Shown piece by piece: positions 8,815-16,518 of a stretch of DNA of 43,591 nt. Source of the DNA: Gammaproteobacteria bacterium. GTDB lineage: Bacteria; Pseudomonadota; Gammaproteobacteria; Acidiferrobacterales; SPGG2. Numbering within the stretch: the stretch's first letter is position 1; each line of letters opens with the position of its first letter. Below the pieces are notes generated by a model, which searched no databases, had not been told where the DNA came from, and saw only the letters and a list, made by a program, of their open reading frames with translations. The DNA is taken from the NCBI GenBank assembly GCA_029861845.1, contig JAOTYM010000021.1, forward strand, positions 1 through 43,591, given 5' to 3'. The translations under genes were made by a program, and so were the position numbers.

Positions 8815-9761
8815 CACAATCCTCGGATTCGCCAGGCGAAATTACTCCAGATAGCGCGCCAGCGGAAGGGGCCTTGGCCAACATCAAGGGCGTCGCATTT
8901 ATCAAGGGCGACTACTGTCCCATCGCCGAGGCCAAGATCTCACTGCTGGACTGGGGCTTCCTGCGTTCGGACGCGACCTATGATGTGGCGCATGTTTGGC
9001 AAGGCCGCTTCTTTCGGTTGGACAAGCACCTTGATCGTTTCCTGGCCTCCGTCGCTAGGCTCCGCCTAACTCTTCCCTATGACCGGGTTCAGCTCACAGA
9101 CATATTGGCGCAATGTGTTCGTCGCGCGCAGCTGCAAGATGCCTATGTAGAAATGATCTGCACCCGGGGCATTTCACCGACCTTCAGCCGCGATCCCCGT
9201 GACGCAGTCAATCAGTTTATGGCGTTTGCGATTCCATTCGGTTGGATCGCGAACGAAGAGCAGCGAAGACGTGGCTTACATCTGATGGTAAGTACAGTGC
9301 GACGCATTCCCCCCGAGTCTGTCGACCCGAAGATAAAGAACTACCATTGGCTGGATTTCATGCAAGCCATGTTCGAAGCTTACGATCGCAATGCTGAAAA
9401 CGTGGTACTCCTCGATGCGAACGATAACGTCACCGAAGGACCTGGATTCAACCTGTTCATAGTAAAGGACGACGATGTCATCACGCCGGCCAGCGGCGTT
9501 TTAGAAGGTATCACCCGGCGTACCGTGTTCGACCTCTGTGCCGAACTAGGCGTTACAACCAAACAGGCCTTACTGCCAGTCGAATGCTTGGGTAGTGCGG
9601 ACGAGGTTTTTATTTCCTCTACCGCCGGCGGAATCATGCCGGTCACCCGTATCGACAACGTTCCGATCGGCAACGGCCAGCCCGGTCTGCTCACCCAACA
9701 ACTGACCGACCTTTACTGGCAGAAACACAACGACCCCGATTGGACAACGCCGATCGATTAA
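8808..9761 (+). CDS. Class IV aminotransferase (branched-chain / D-amino-acid type)
   Basis: Up to 317 residues of PLP fold-type IV. The PLP lysine is K177 in DPKIKNYHWLD, with the conserved glutamate E210 in VTEGPGFNLF and the phosphate-binding loop GVLEGITRRTVF. The family includes branched-chain aminotransferases, D-amino acid aminotransferases and aminodeoxychorismate lyases; the full lysine region and length favour an aminotransferase. Substrate is not readable. The start is uncertain: the frame has no ATG, and the TTG at 8808 would overlap the divergent gene by 7 bp. A TTG at 8874 just after AAGGGG, shortly before the first domain strand, is a reasonable alternative. Nothing suggests damage to the catalytic part. 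Confidence 0.88.
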   Translation: MTSQSSDSPGEITPDSAPAEGALANIKGVAFIKGDYCPIAEAKISLLDWGFLRSDATYDVAHVWQGRFFRLDKHLDRFLASVARLRLTLPYDRVQLTDILAQCVRRAQLQDAYVEMICTRGISPTFSRDPRDAVNQFMAFAIPFGWIANEEQRRRGLHLMVSTVRRIPPESVDPKIKNYHWLDFMQAMFEAYDRNAENVVLLDANDNVTEGPGFNLFIVKDDDVITPASGVLEGITRRTVFDLCAELGVTTKQALLPVECLGSADEVFISSTAGGIMPVTRIDNVPIGNGQPGLLTQQLTDLYWQKHNDPDWTTPID

Positions 9762-9837
9762 CATCCAGCCGCAAGTTATAGACGATTCGACATTCCAGGC
9801 CCGCCTCGCGGAGACCATCAGATTTCGACTTTTTTAT

Positions 9838-10032
9838 TTAACCTTTCTCGATCGGATAGCCGGCCACTCGCCAACCAGGAGTGCCTTCGGGAAAGTGGTA
9901 AACGTTCTTGCAGCCCCAGGTGATGGCCTTGGTGGAAGCCTCGGCGGCACTAGCAGCGTTGGAGAGGAGCGCAGTAAACGCGCAGCTCGTAAACCTTATC
10001 TGCAATCTCCCGCAGTGTCGTCCGGCTCGCAC
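9838..10032 (-). pseudogene. Rhodanese-like domain remnant
   Basis: The minus-strand frame ending at the TAA at 9838 gives NVYHFPEGTPGWRVAGYPIE followed by K-G, the typical C-terminal end of a rhodanese (sulfurtransferase) domain, preceded by NAASAAEAS, the helix after the active-site loop. The upstream half continues in another frame (about 9980-10021) as LREIADKVYELRVYCA, which looks like the strand ending in the active-site cysteine. A frameshift therefore separates the halves, and no start or full domain remains. I read it as a dead fragment filling the gap between the aminotransferase and hydratase genes. Confidence 0.6.
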
Positions 10033-10115
10033 GGGGTCCCGCTATCGCACGCGCCGACTACCAATAGCCTGCGACGGCGCTGTATCATTCCCGATCACTC
10101 ACCGGTAACGTGGCT

Positions 10116-10901
10116 ATGGATCAAGACACAATAGAACAGGCGGCCAAGATACTAAAGGACGCGCGCGCCAATCATTGCCGGATCGATGCACTTCCCGAAG
10201 GGTGCCGTCCGCAAACTATCGACGATGGCTATCGGCTCCAGGCCGAATTGGTCGGCCTCACGGGCGTAAGAATAGTGGGCTGGAAGATTGGCTCAACAAA
10301 CAAAAGGGCCCAGGAGCTTGTAGGAACCACAGAGCCATTTGCCGCGAGGTTGTTGGCACCTAATTTTTATCACCACCCGGCGATGTTGGACGCGAACGCG
10401 TTTTTTGTGCGCGCGCTCGAGGCCGAGTTTGCTTTTCGGTTAGGCATTGATCTGCCTCCCACCGATGCACCCTACTCGCGTGAACAAACGCTCGAAGTGG
10501 TAGATGCGCTGCACCCCTCAATCGAGATTTCAGACTCGCGCTACAATGATTGGAGCGCGGTGGGCGCGCCTAGCCTTATCGCAGACAACGGTAACGACGG
10601 TGGATTCGTGCTCGGTAACGCGGTGCGCGACTGGCGCGACAGTGATCTATCCACACACGCGGTATCACTGATACTAAACGGCGAGGTTGTCGCGCAAGGC
10701 AGTGGCGCCAACGTCTTGGCGGATCCGATTCTTGCTTTGCAGTGGTTCCTCAACGACCGCGCCCGGCGAGGGGATTATTTGTATGCCGGTCAGGTAATCA
10801 CCACCGGCAGTTGTACGAATATCGTTATGGCCGGGTCTAATGACCAGGTAAGGGCGGACTTCGGTGGTTTTGGTGTGGTCGAGCTTGCCTTCCATGAATA
10901 G
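10116..10901 (+). CDS. 2-keto-4-pentenoate hydratase / 4-oxalocrotonate decarboxylase family protein
   Basis: 261 residues from the ATG at 10116 (an in-frame GTG at 10110 is the alternative). The sequence follows the hydratase/decarboxylase branch of the fumarylacetoacetate hydrolase superfamily: the VGWKIGSTNKRAQ segment near residue 55, an acidic metal site around ALEAEFAFRLG, and the C-terminal TTGSCTN turn. Such enzymes act on 2-oxo-dienoates late in aromatic meta-cleavage, either hydrating 2-oxopent-4-enoate or decarboxylating 4-oxalocrotonate. The next two genes (ACMSD-like amidohydrolase and RidA) fit a 2-aminomuconate pathway, which would favour the decarboxylase role. That assignment is inferred from neighbours. 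Confidence 0.82.
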   Translation: MDQDTIEQAAKILKDARANHCRIDALPEGCRPQTIDDGYRLQAELVGLTGVRIVGWKIGSTNKRAQELVGTTEPFAARLLAPNFYHHPAMLDANAFFVRALEAEFAFRLGIDLPPTDAPYSREQTLEVVDALHPSIEISDSRYNDWSAVGAPSLIADNGNDGGFVLGNAVRDWRDSDLSTHAVSLILNGEVVAQGSGANVLADPILALQWFLNDRARRGDYLYAGQVITTGSCTNIVMAGSNDQVRADFGGFGVVELAFHE

Positions 10902-10935
10902 CGGCATGCGGCCTTGCCAATGATTGGAGCAGCCG

Positions 10936-12072
10936 ATGAATAATAATCGAACGCTTTCCGCTGACTCGCATATCGTTGAGCCAGCGGACTTCTGGACAAC
11001 CCATATCGATAAACAATATTACGACCGCGCGCCCCATGCACACACCGATGACCATGGTGATGTCGTCTTTATTGTCGATGGCAAATCTTTGGGTTCAGTC
11101 GGTGCCCCATCACAGGCGGGTGTACGTTTCGACGATGCATCTAAGGTGACCTTCGAAGGCAGTTGGGCCGAGGTTCGCCCAGGCTGTAGTCAGCCTGGCC
11201 CCAGACTAAAGGATATGGAAGCCGACGGGGTTGCTGGTGAGGTTATCTTTCCAACATTAGGCGCGCGTTTGTACAGTGTAATAGATGGCGACTTACTCAG
11301 CGCTTGCTTCAAGGCGGGCAACGATTGGCTTATAGAAAACTTCAGCCAACAGTATGCAAATATTTTTAAACCAGTCACCTTGCTAAACGTGCACGATCTA
11401 CCGGGGGCGGTGGCGGAACTGGAGCGATGCGTAAAGCATGGGTTGGCCGGCGCTATGATCCCGACTTATCCGGGGGAAGACTACCCCTATTATGATCCTG
11501 CTTACGACGCCCTGTGGGCAGTGGCTCAGGACCTGAGCGTACCACTGTGTTTTCATGTGGCTGCCTGTTGTGCCGGCCCTGGACAGCGAAGTATTTTCAC
11601 CAGTGAGTGGCAAAAGCCGGGCGCCGCCGCCTATTCAGCCACCCAAGATTTCTGGGTACGACGCTCGGTCGGGTCGATGATTTTTGGCGGCACCTTCGAA
11701 CGATTCCCGGGTCTGAAAGTAGCCATTGTGGAACACGAGCTTTCGTGGGCACCCTATTTTCTTAAACAAATGGACATGCACTACAGCGAACTTAGCCAGA
11801 CCGCGCCGTATCGATTCAAAAATGATGTATTGCCTAGCGATTTCTTTCGTACCCACATCTACACAACATTTCAAGAGGACAAACTAGGATTGCAAACGTT
11901 GCCGTCGATAATCGGTACCGACACCCTCATGTTTGGATCCGATTATCCTCATGCCGAATCGACGTGGCCCAATTCACAGGCATTTCTAAGAGATATGTTA
12001 ACGGACATGTCGGCTGAGGATCGACAAAAACTGACCCACGATAATGTCGCAAGGCTTTTCGGCTTTCGCTAG
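10936..12072 (+). CDS. Amidohydrolase family 2 (ACMSD/gamma-resorcylate-decarboxylase-like)
   Basis: 378 residues from the ATG at 10936, with GGAG 8 bases upstream. N-terminal ADSHIVEP, internal CFHVA and VEHELSW, and C-terminal LMFGSDYPHAEST mark the metal-dependent TIM-barrel family that contains 2-amino-3-carboxymuconate semialdehyde decarboxylase, gamma-resorcylate decarboxylase and related hydrolases. The second N-terminal histidine of the H-x-H site is replaced by the I-V-E-P version, as in many family members. It could be a C-C decarboxylase or a C-C/C-N hydrolase. It starts 34 bp after the hydratase gene and precedes the RidA gene in the same direction, so the three are probably one operon. 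Confidence 0.83.
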   Translation: MNNNRTLSADSHIVEPADFWTTHIDKQYYDRAPHAHTDDHGDVVFIVDGKSLGSVGAPSQAGVRFDDASKVTFEGSWAEVRPGCSQPGPRLKDMEADGVAGEVIFPTLGARLYSVIDGDLLSACFKAGNDWLIENFSQQYANIFKPVTLLNVHDLPGAVAELERCVKHGLAGAMIPTYPGEDYPYYDPAYDALWAVAQDLSVPLCFHVAACCAGPGQRSIFTSEWQKPGAAAYSATQDFWVRRSVGSMIFGGTFERFPGLKVAIVEHELSWAPYFLKQMDMHYSELSQTAPYRFKNDVLPSDFFRTHIYTTFQEDKLGLQTLPSIIGTDTLMFGSDYPHAESTWPNSQAFLRDMLTDMSAEDRQKLTHDNVARLFGFR

Positions 12073-12120
12073 CTCGTTAGTACCGCCCACAATCATATTA
12101 CAAGCAACGAGGAGACCCGC

Positions 12121-12495
12121 ATGACCAAGGTTGTCTATCCTTCCTCCCTTCCCTACCCGTTTGCAAAGGCGGTTAGGGCCGGTGACTTTGTATTTATATC
12201 TGGCCAGCTTCCGTTCGGGCCGGACGGTACGATGGTCCACGGACCTATCGAGGTGCAAACCAGACAAGTGTTAGAGAACATTAAGGCCACACTGGAAGAG
12301 ACGGGTTGTACCCTAGCGGACGTAGTCAAGAATATGATTTGGCTTGAAGAAGAACGAGACTTTGGCGGCTTCAACAAAATATATGCAGAATATTTTGGTG
12401 ACAACCCACCAGCCCGTGCCACTGTCGGGTCTGTACTCATGCTGGATGCTAAGATCGAGGTCGAAACTCTCGCTTACAAACCCCTGAAAGGCTGA
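12121..12495 (+). CDS. RidA/YjgF/YER057c family protein, possible aminomuconate-deaminase-like
   Basis: 124 residues, a complete RidA fold. The conserved arginine R99 lies in PPARATVGSVLML and is followed by KIEVE; VFISGQLPFGPDG is the usual N-terminal strand-turn. RidA members hydrolyse enamine/imine intermediates. Some catabolic members are 2-aminomuconate deaminases, which would suit the two preceding genes. GAGGAG lies before the ATG. The stop is 2 bp before the TTG of the broken amidase, so these once formed a tight operon. Confidence 0.88.
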   Translation: MTKVVYPSSLPYPFAKAVRAGDFVFISGQLPFGPDGTMVHGPIEVQTRQVLENIKATLEETGCTLADVVKNMIWLEEERDFGGFNKIYAEYFGDNPPARATVGSVLMLDAKIEVETLAYKPLKG

Positions 12496-12497
12496 CT

Positions 12498-12976
12498 TTG
12501 AACGAGTTATGTCGCTTGTCGGCGGTAGAGGTCGTCGGTTTGGCAAAGCGTGATGACATCACGCCGCTAGAGTTAGGGGAAGTGGCTGCGAGTCGAATAG
12601 CAGAAGTAGACGTACACCTAAATGCGCTACCCACACTTTGTATCGAACGGTATCGAACGCGCTCAAGATCACGCCCAGAGAATCATGCGGCAAAGCCCGA
12701 ATCGGGTGCGCCCTCATAGCTGGTTGGGCGGCCTGCCGGTGGCGATCAAGGGTTTAAACCCGGTGGCAGGGGTGCGCACCACTTGTGGGCCGCTAGAACC
12801 ACATAGCGACCCGATCAGACATCATGCTAGAACGGCTCGAAGAAAACGCTGCAATCGTGATCGCTAAGTCGAATACACCGGACTTTGGCGCTGGCGCCAA
12901 ACACGGTTCTTGCCGTAAGCGCCCGGGCGCGTGGCTAAAATCAGTGACTCAAATATCAAACATGTGCGACGGGTAG
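12498..12976 (+). pseudogene. Amidase signature family pseudogene with two frameshifts
   Basis: Three reading frames together spell the N-terminal third of an amidase. Frame one (12498-12650) gives LCRLSAVEVVGLAKRDDITP and LNALPTLCIER. Frame two (about 12651-12815) gives ERAQDHAQRIM and WLGGLPVAIKGLNPVAGVRT, including the catalytic lysine of the Ser-Ser-Lys triad. Frame three (12818-12976) gives DIMLERLEENAAIVIAKSN and TPDFGAGA, then ends at TAG. The glycine/serine-rich catalytic core and everything after it are missing. The first frameshift coincides with a tandem duplication of 10 bases at 12640-12659. Overlap with the RidA operon suggests the amidase was part of the same pathway. Confidence 0.85.
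12640..12659. repeat. 10-bp tandem duplication that frameshifts the amidase
   Basis: GTATCGAACG occurs twice in direct succession (12640-12649 and 12650-12659). Removing one copy joins the first and second amidase frames into a continuous LPTLCIERAQDHAQRIM. Confidence 0.85.
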
Positions 12977-13183
12977 GGTATTGTTCCCTTGCTGGTGGAG
13001 CGTTGGTACAATGTTCGCGAACCTTTAGGTCATCCGCAGAATGTTGGCCTAGAGCTCGCCTTTTTATCTATAGCTCGCCATTTGCCCAATGACGTAGGGT
13101 GGACGAGGCCTACGCTGGCATATTCACTCCATGGGGAGCCTACGTGCACGCGGCGTATTAATAAACAGGAGGGGAGGAAGGCC
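12977..13183 (+). other. Leader region before the BCCT gene
   Basis: About 200 bp between the amidase pseudogene and the BCCT start. It is open in frame with the BCCT gene back to 12989, giving some 65 non-membrane residues such as NVREPLGHPQNVGLELAF, but I recognise no domain. The strong AGGAGGGGAGGAAG right before the ATG at 13184 shows where translation starts. The region may be 5' UTR made from decayed coding sequence. Confidence 0.45.
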
Positions 13184-14842
13184 ATGGCAGAGAAATCATC
13201 GGGGCGTGTGGCAACAAGCGGCATTTGGAAGGGACTTCATCCCGCTATGGGAATCGCCTCCAAAGGAATGGTCGCGGCATTCGTCGTTTTTACTGCTCTC
13301 AATGTCGAATTTGCCAACAGCATATATGGGGCAATTCGCGGCTGGATAGAGTCGGCGCTGAATTGGTATTACATCAGCGCCCTCGTCGTCATGCTGTTCG
13401 TCTGCTTTTATCTGATGTTCAGCCGTTTTGGCAACATCAAACTAGGCGACGACGACAGTAAACCCGAGTTCAGCAACTTCTCGTGGTTCGCCATGCTGTT
13501 CTCGGCCGGGGTGGGCATTGGCTTGTTGTTCTTCGGTATTGCCGAGCCGGTGTTCTATTTCGACAATACCCAACCCTGGGGCTACCCCAACAATCCCTTC
13601 GCCGACCACGCTCAAGTGACCGAAATGAATGTAGACCGCGCGGTCCTCGCCATGCGCGTGACCTATTTCCATTGGGGATTTCACGGCTGGGCGGTCTATG
13701 TAATGGTCGGTCTTTGCCTGGCGTATTTCGGATTCCGAAAGAAGCTGCCGCTGACGTTGCGTTCGGCGCTCTATCCTGTGATCGGCGATAGAATCTATGG
13801 CCCGATCGGTCATGCCGTTGACTTACTGGCGGTTTTTGGAACGGTCTTCGGGGTTGCCACGTCTCTGGGGCTGGGCGTCAGTCAGATGGCAGCGGGGCTC
13901 AATCATCTATTCGAAATCAACCCCGGTGTCACGACGCAGGTCATTCTGATTGCGATCATCTCCGTCGTCGCAACCTTGTCCGCCGTGTCCGGCGTCGGCA
14001 AAGGCATCCGAATCATCTCGGAATGGAACATATGGCTGAGCGTCGTTCTGCTCGCTTACTTTCTGTTCGGTGGCCCGTCCAAGTGGCTGATGGGGTTTTT
14101 CGTCACCACCGTCGGCGATTATCTCTGGCACGTCATTCCCATGGGCTTCCAGACCTTCAATGCCAAGGGCGATGCAGCCTGGCAGGGCGGGTGGACGATA
14201 TTCTACTGGGGTTGGTGGATTTCCTGGGCACCCTTCGTCGGCATGTTCATCGCGCGGATCAGCCGTGGGCGCACCATCCGTGAGTTCATGGTCGGTGTGA
14301 TGTTTGTGCCAACTACGCTCGCGTTCTTCTGGCTCTGCATCTTTGGCGGCAATGCCTTGTACGCAGAGTTAAACGCGGCTGGCGGCGTGGGGACCGCCGG
14401 CATCGCCCAGCTAATTAGAGACTGGAATCTGCCGGCGGCGCTCTACGGTACGATCGACCAGGTAACCACCGTCGCGTGGCTCAACTGGATCATGGCGGCC
14501 CTGGCGACCTTCCTCCTTGCAACCTGGTTCATCACATCCTCGGATTCGGGCACGCTGGTCATCACCACCATGCTCAGCATGGGTGACGAGAATCCGCCGC
14601 AGAGATTCCGTATCGTTTGGGGCCTCGGCGAGGGCTTCGTGGCGGCGGTGCTGCTGCTTGCGGGCGGATTGAAGGCGCTACAAACCGCCTCGATTGCGGC
14701 GGCGTTGCCGGTCAGCGTGATCATGCTTCTCATGGCCTACGGCATCGTCAAGTCACTGAACGACGACCCCAGCGCAGTGCCCTCACCCCTGGTAACCAAA
14801 GCACCGGACGGCACAAGCCTGGACCGAGAACTGCATGCCTGA
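13184..14842 (+). CDS. BCCT-family betaine/carnitine/choline transporter
   Basis: 552 residues from the ATG at 13184, chosen over an upstream in-frame start for its strong ribosome site and because the membrane domain follows. About twelve hydrophobic segments. The BCCT signature is clear: FYWGWWISWAPFVGMFIARI then SRGRTIREF, the TM8 aromatic box that holds quaternary ammonium groups, plus ISEWNIWLS and SSDSGT. The short N-terminus and the absence of a long C-terminal osmosensing tail suggest uptake for nutrition rather than osmoregulation. Family members use sodium or proton gradients; the coupling ion cannot be read here. The next gene, a binding protein, follows after 44 bp. Confidence 0.92.
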   Translation: MAEKSSGRVATSGIWKGLHPAMGIASKGMVAAFVVFTALNVEFANSIYGAIRGWIESALNWYYISALVVMLFVCFYLMFSRFGNIKLGDDDSKPEFSNFSWFAMLFSAGVGIGLLFFGIAEPVFYFDNTQPWGYPNNPFADHAQVTEMNVDRAVLAMRVTYFHWGFHGWAVYVMVGLCLAYFGFRKKLPLTLRSALYPVIGDRIYGPIGHAVDLLAVFGTVFGVATSLGLGVSQMAAGLNHLFEINPGVTTQVILIAIISVVATLSAVSGVGKGIRIISEWNIWLSVVLLAYFLFGGPSKWLMGFFVTTVGDYLWHVIPMGFQTFNAKGDAAWQGGWTIFYWGWWISWAPFVGMFIARISRGRTIREFMVGVMFVPTTLAFFWLCIFGGNALYAELNAAGGVGTAGIAQLIRDWNLPAALYGTIDQVTTVAWLNWIMAALATFLLATWFITSSDSGTLVITTMLSMGDENPPQRFRIVWGLGEGFVAAVLLLAGGLKALQTASIAAALPVSVIMLLMAYGIVKSLNDDPSAVPSPLVTKAPDGTSLDRELHA

Positions 14843-14886
14843 TGTTGCAGGTTCCGGAGATGAAGCATCGAAAGGGAGGAGCGGAG

Positions 14887-15999
14887 ATGAACTCGTGCTA
14901 TAGGTTGGCAACCCTGGGTTTGGCGATTGGGCTTTTCGCATCCAGCTCGGCGATGGCGCAAACCTCGCCGCAGAAAGAACTGACGGTCGTTTCTTGGGGT
15001 GGCAGCTATACCCGAAGCCAGATGTTGGCGTATGTGGAGCCCTATCGCCAAGAGCGGCGTGAATGGGTATCGATGGAGACCTACAACGGCGGACTCAAGG
15101 AAATTCGCGAGCAGGTCGAGACCGCAAATGTCGTATGGGATGTCGTCGACTTTGAGCTTTCCGATCTGATACGGGGATGCCGCGAAGGTCTGCTCGAGAA
15201 GATAGATCACCGCAAGTTGGCGGCCGGTAGCGATGGTACATCGGTAACAAAAGACTTCATTCCCGGCGCCTTGACCGAGTGCGGGGTTGGCCAAACAGTT
15301 TGGGCGACTGTTATCGGGTATAACAACAAGGGCTTTAAGGGCGGCCGACCGACGCGGCTAGCCGACTTCTTCGATGTGCAGAAGTTTCCCGGTAAACGCG
15401 GCCTCAGACGCGATCCGCGGGTGGTCATGGAATGGGCATTGATGGCCGATGGCGTTGCGCCGAATCGCGTCTACCAGGAGCTGGAAACAGAAGCAGGGCA
15501 AGCGCGTGCATTCGCGATTCTAGACAAGATCAAGACAAGCATTGTCTGGTGGGCTGCGGGATCGGAACCGGTCGAATTGTTGGATGCGGGTACCGTTGTC
15601 ATGACCTCGGTTTGGAATGGCCGCATGTATCGCCCGATTGTCGAGGATGGCAAGGACTACACCGTCTTGTGGGATGGTCAAATCTGGGACATTGATTCTT
15701 GGGGTATCCCTAAGGGCACCTACAATCTGAAGAAGGCATTGGATTTCATTCGTTTTGCCACCGAATCGCGCCAACTCGCGGAGCAGACGAAATACATTTC
15801 TTACGGGCCGGCGAGGAAGTCGTCGCTGCCACTGGTCGGCAATAAAGTGAAGGCGATGCTTCCCACCGCTCCCGCCAACATGCGGAACGCGCTGCAAACG
15901 AACGCTGAGTGGTGGGCCACCCACCAGGCAGAGTTCTCAGAAAAGTTCGAGCAGTGGCTGGCGAAAGGTGGGCGCGGCTTGTCAGGATCCGCTCGCTGA
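14887..15999 (+). CDS. Periplasmic polyamine-type ABC substrate-binding protein without its transporter
   Basis: 370 residues from the ATG at 14887 (GGGAGG lies about 8 bases upstream; longer in-frame starts lack one). Residues 1-25 are a signal peptide ending at AMAQ. KELTVVSWGGSYTRSQ opens the PotD/PotF-type (spermidine/putrescine family) fold; NVVWDVVDFE, VVMTSVWNGRMY and IDSWGIPKGT are ligand-cleft segments typical of this cluster. No permease or ATPase of the Pot type is in the window; instead the gene follows the BCCT gene and precedes remnants of other genes. It may be the survivor of a lost ABC operon, or work with a transporter encoded elsewhere. Confidence 0.87.
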   Translation: MNSCYRLATLGLAIGLFASSSAMAQTSPQKELTVVSWGGSYTRSQMLAYVEPYRQERREWVSMETYNGGLKEIREQVETANVVWDVVDFELSDLIRGCREGLLEKIDHRKLAAGSDGTSVTKDFIPGALTECGVGQTVWATVIGYNNKGFKGGRPTRLADFFDVQKFPGKRGLRRDPRVVMEWALMADGVAPNRVYQELETEAGQARAFAILDKIKTSIVWWAAGSEPVELLDAGTVVMTSVWNGRMYRPIVEDGKDYTVLWDGQIWDIDSWGIPKGTYNLKKALDFIRFATESRQLAEQTKYISYGPARKSSLPLVGNKVKAMLPTAPANMRNALQTNAEWWATHQAEFSEKFEQWLAKGGRGLSGSAR

Positions 16000-16318
16000 G
16001 TGGTTGTCGTTGCTACATAACTGTCTCGACGCCAAAAGCCGAACAAGCTAGACTTTCCAATCAATTCTCGCCGAATGCGTGTCGGATTACGACTACGCGA
16101 TGCCGTTCAAACGCCTTAAGGTCGGCAGTGGTGATCAGATTTTGTACGTCGGAACACATCACAGCCTATGGCCTCAGTAGGCCCATTGCGGGCATACCCT
16201 ATGCACCTGCCCCACTAGTCAGCGGTGATTGCACACGCTTTTACGCCATGCCATATTACTCGCAACTTACCGGCTGGTATCCATCTACTGGTGGATAGTA
16301 GTCGCGCGCGCAGAAGAT
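16000..16318. other. Gap between binding protein and agmatinase fragment, filled by gene debris
   Basis: The left half holds the PhyH-like remnant on the minus strand (16013-16159). The right half, 16160-16318, is open in one plus frame but matches nothing I know. No promoter or terminator stands out. Confidence 0.45.
16013..16159 (-). pseudogene. N-terminal remnant of a phytanoyl-CoA dioxygenase (PhyH)-like protein
   Basis: From the ATG at 16159 the minus strand reads TTADLKAFERHRVVVIRHAF then G-E-N, the usual opening of PhyH-family 2-oxoglutarate oxygenases (x-x-L-x-x-F-x-x-x-G-F-V-V-I-R-x-x-F). A TGA at 16061-16063 sits where a tryptophan (TGG) is expected, and the frame resumes with LESLACSAFG until a TAG at 16013. 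No iron-binding H-x-D region is left. PhyH enzymes include hydroxylases of betaine-like compounds and ectoine, which would suit the setting. Confidence 0.55.
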
Positions 16319-16513
16319 ATGCTAATGCCAGACGACGTCAGATCCACGGAGTCCTCCGAACTGGCCGGTCCTATGGTGAGTCCCCGTTATGCGGGGCTGC
16401 CAACATTCATACCTGTACCGTATCGTGAGAATCCGGCCGAGATCGATATTGCTCTGATCGGAGTCCCATTCGGTGGTAGCGCGCAAATAGCCCAAGCTAA
16501 CTTCCTACCCTGA
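16319..16513 (+). pseudogene. Truncated agmatinase/ureohydrolase-family N-terminus
   Basis: About 64 residues: SSELAGPMVSPRYAGLPTF is followed by PAEIDIALIGVPFGGS, matching the N-terminal region of agmatinase, guanidinobutyrase and guanidinopropionase-like ureohydrolases. The family continues with a G-x-R-x-G-P loop and a manganese site; here it breaks off after GGSAQIAQANFLP at a TGA. Only about a fifth of a normal 310-residue enzyme remains. The regulator gene begins 5 bp later, so the junction probably marks a deletion. Confidence 0.75.
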
Positions 16514-16518
16514 CCCGT

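Noticed and set aside
12989..13183. N-terminal extension of the BCCT protein by 65 residues
   Set aside because: It is open in frame, but a strong ribosome site lies just before the ATG at 13184 and family members start near there.
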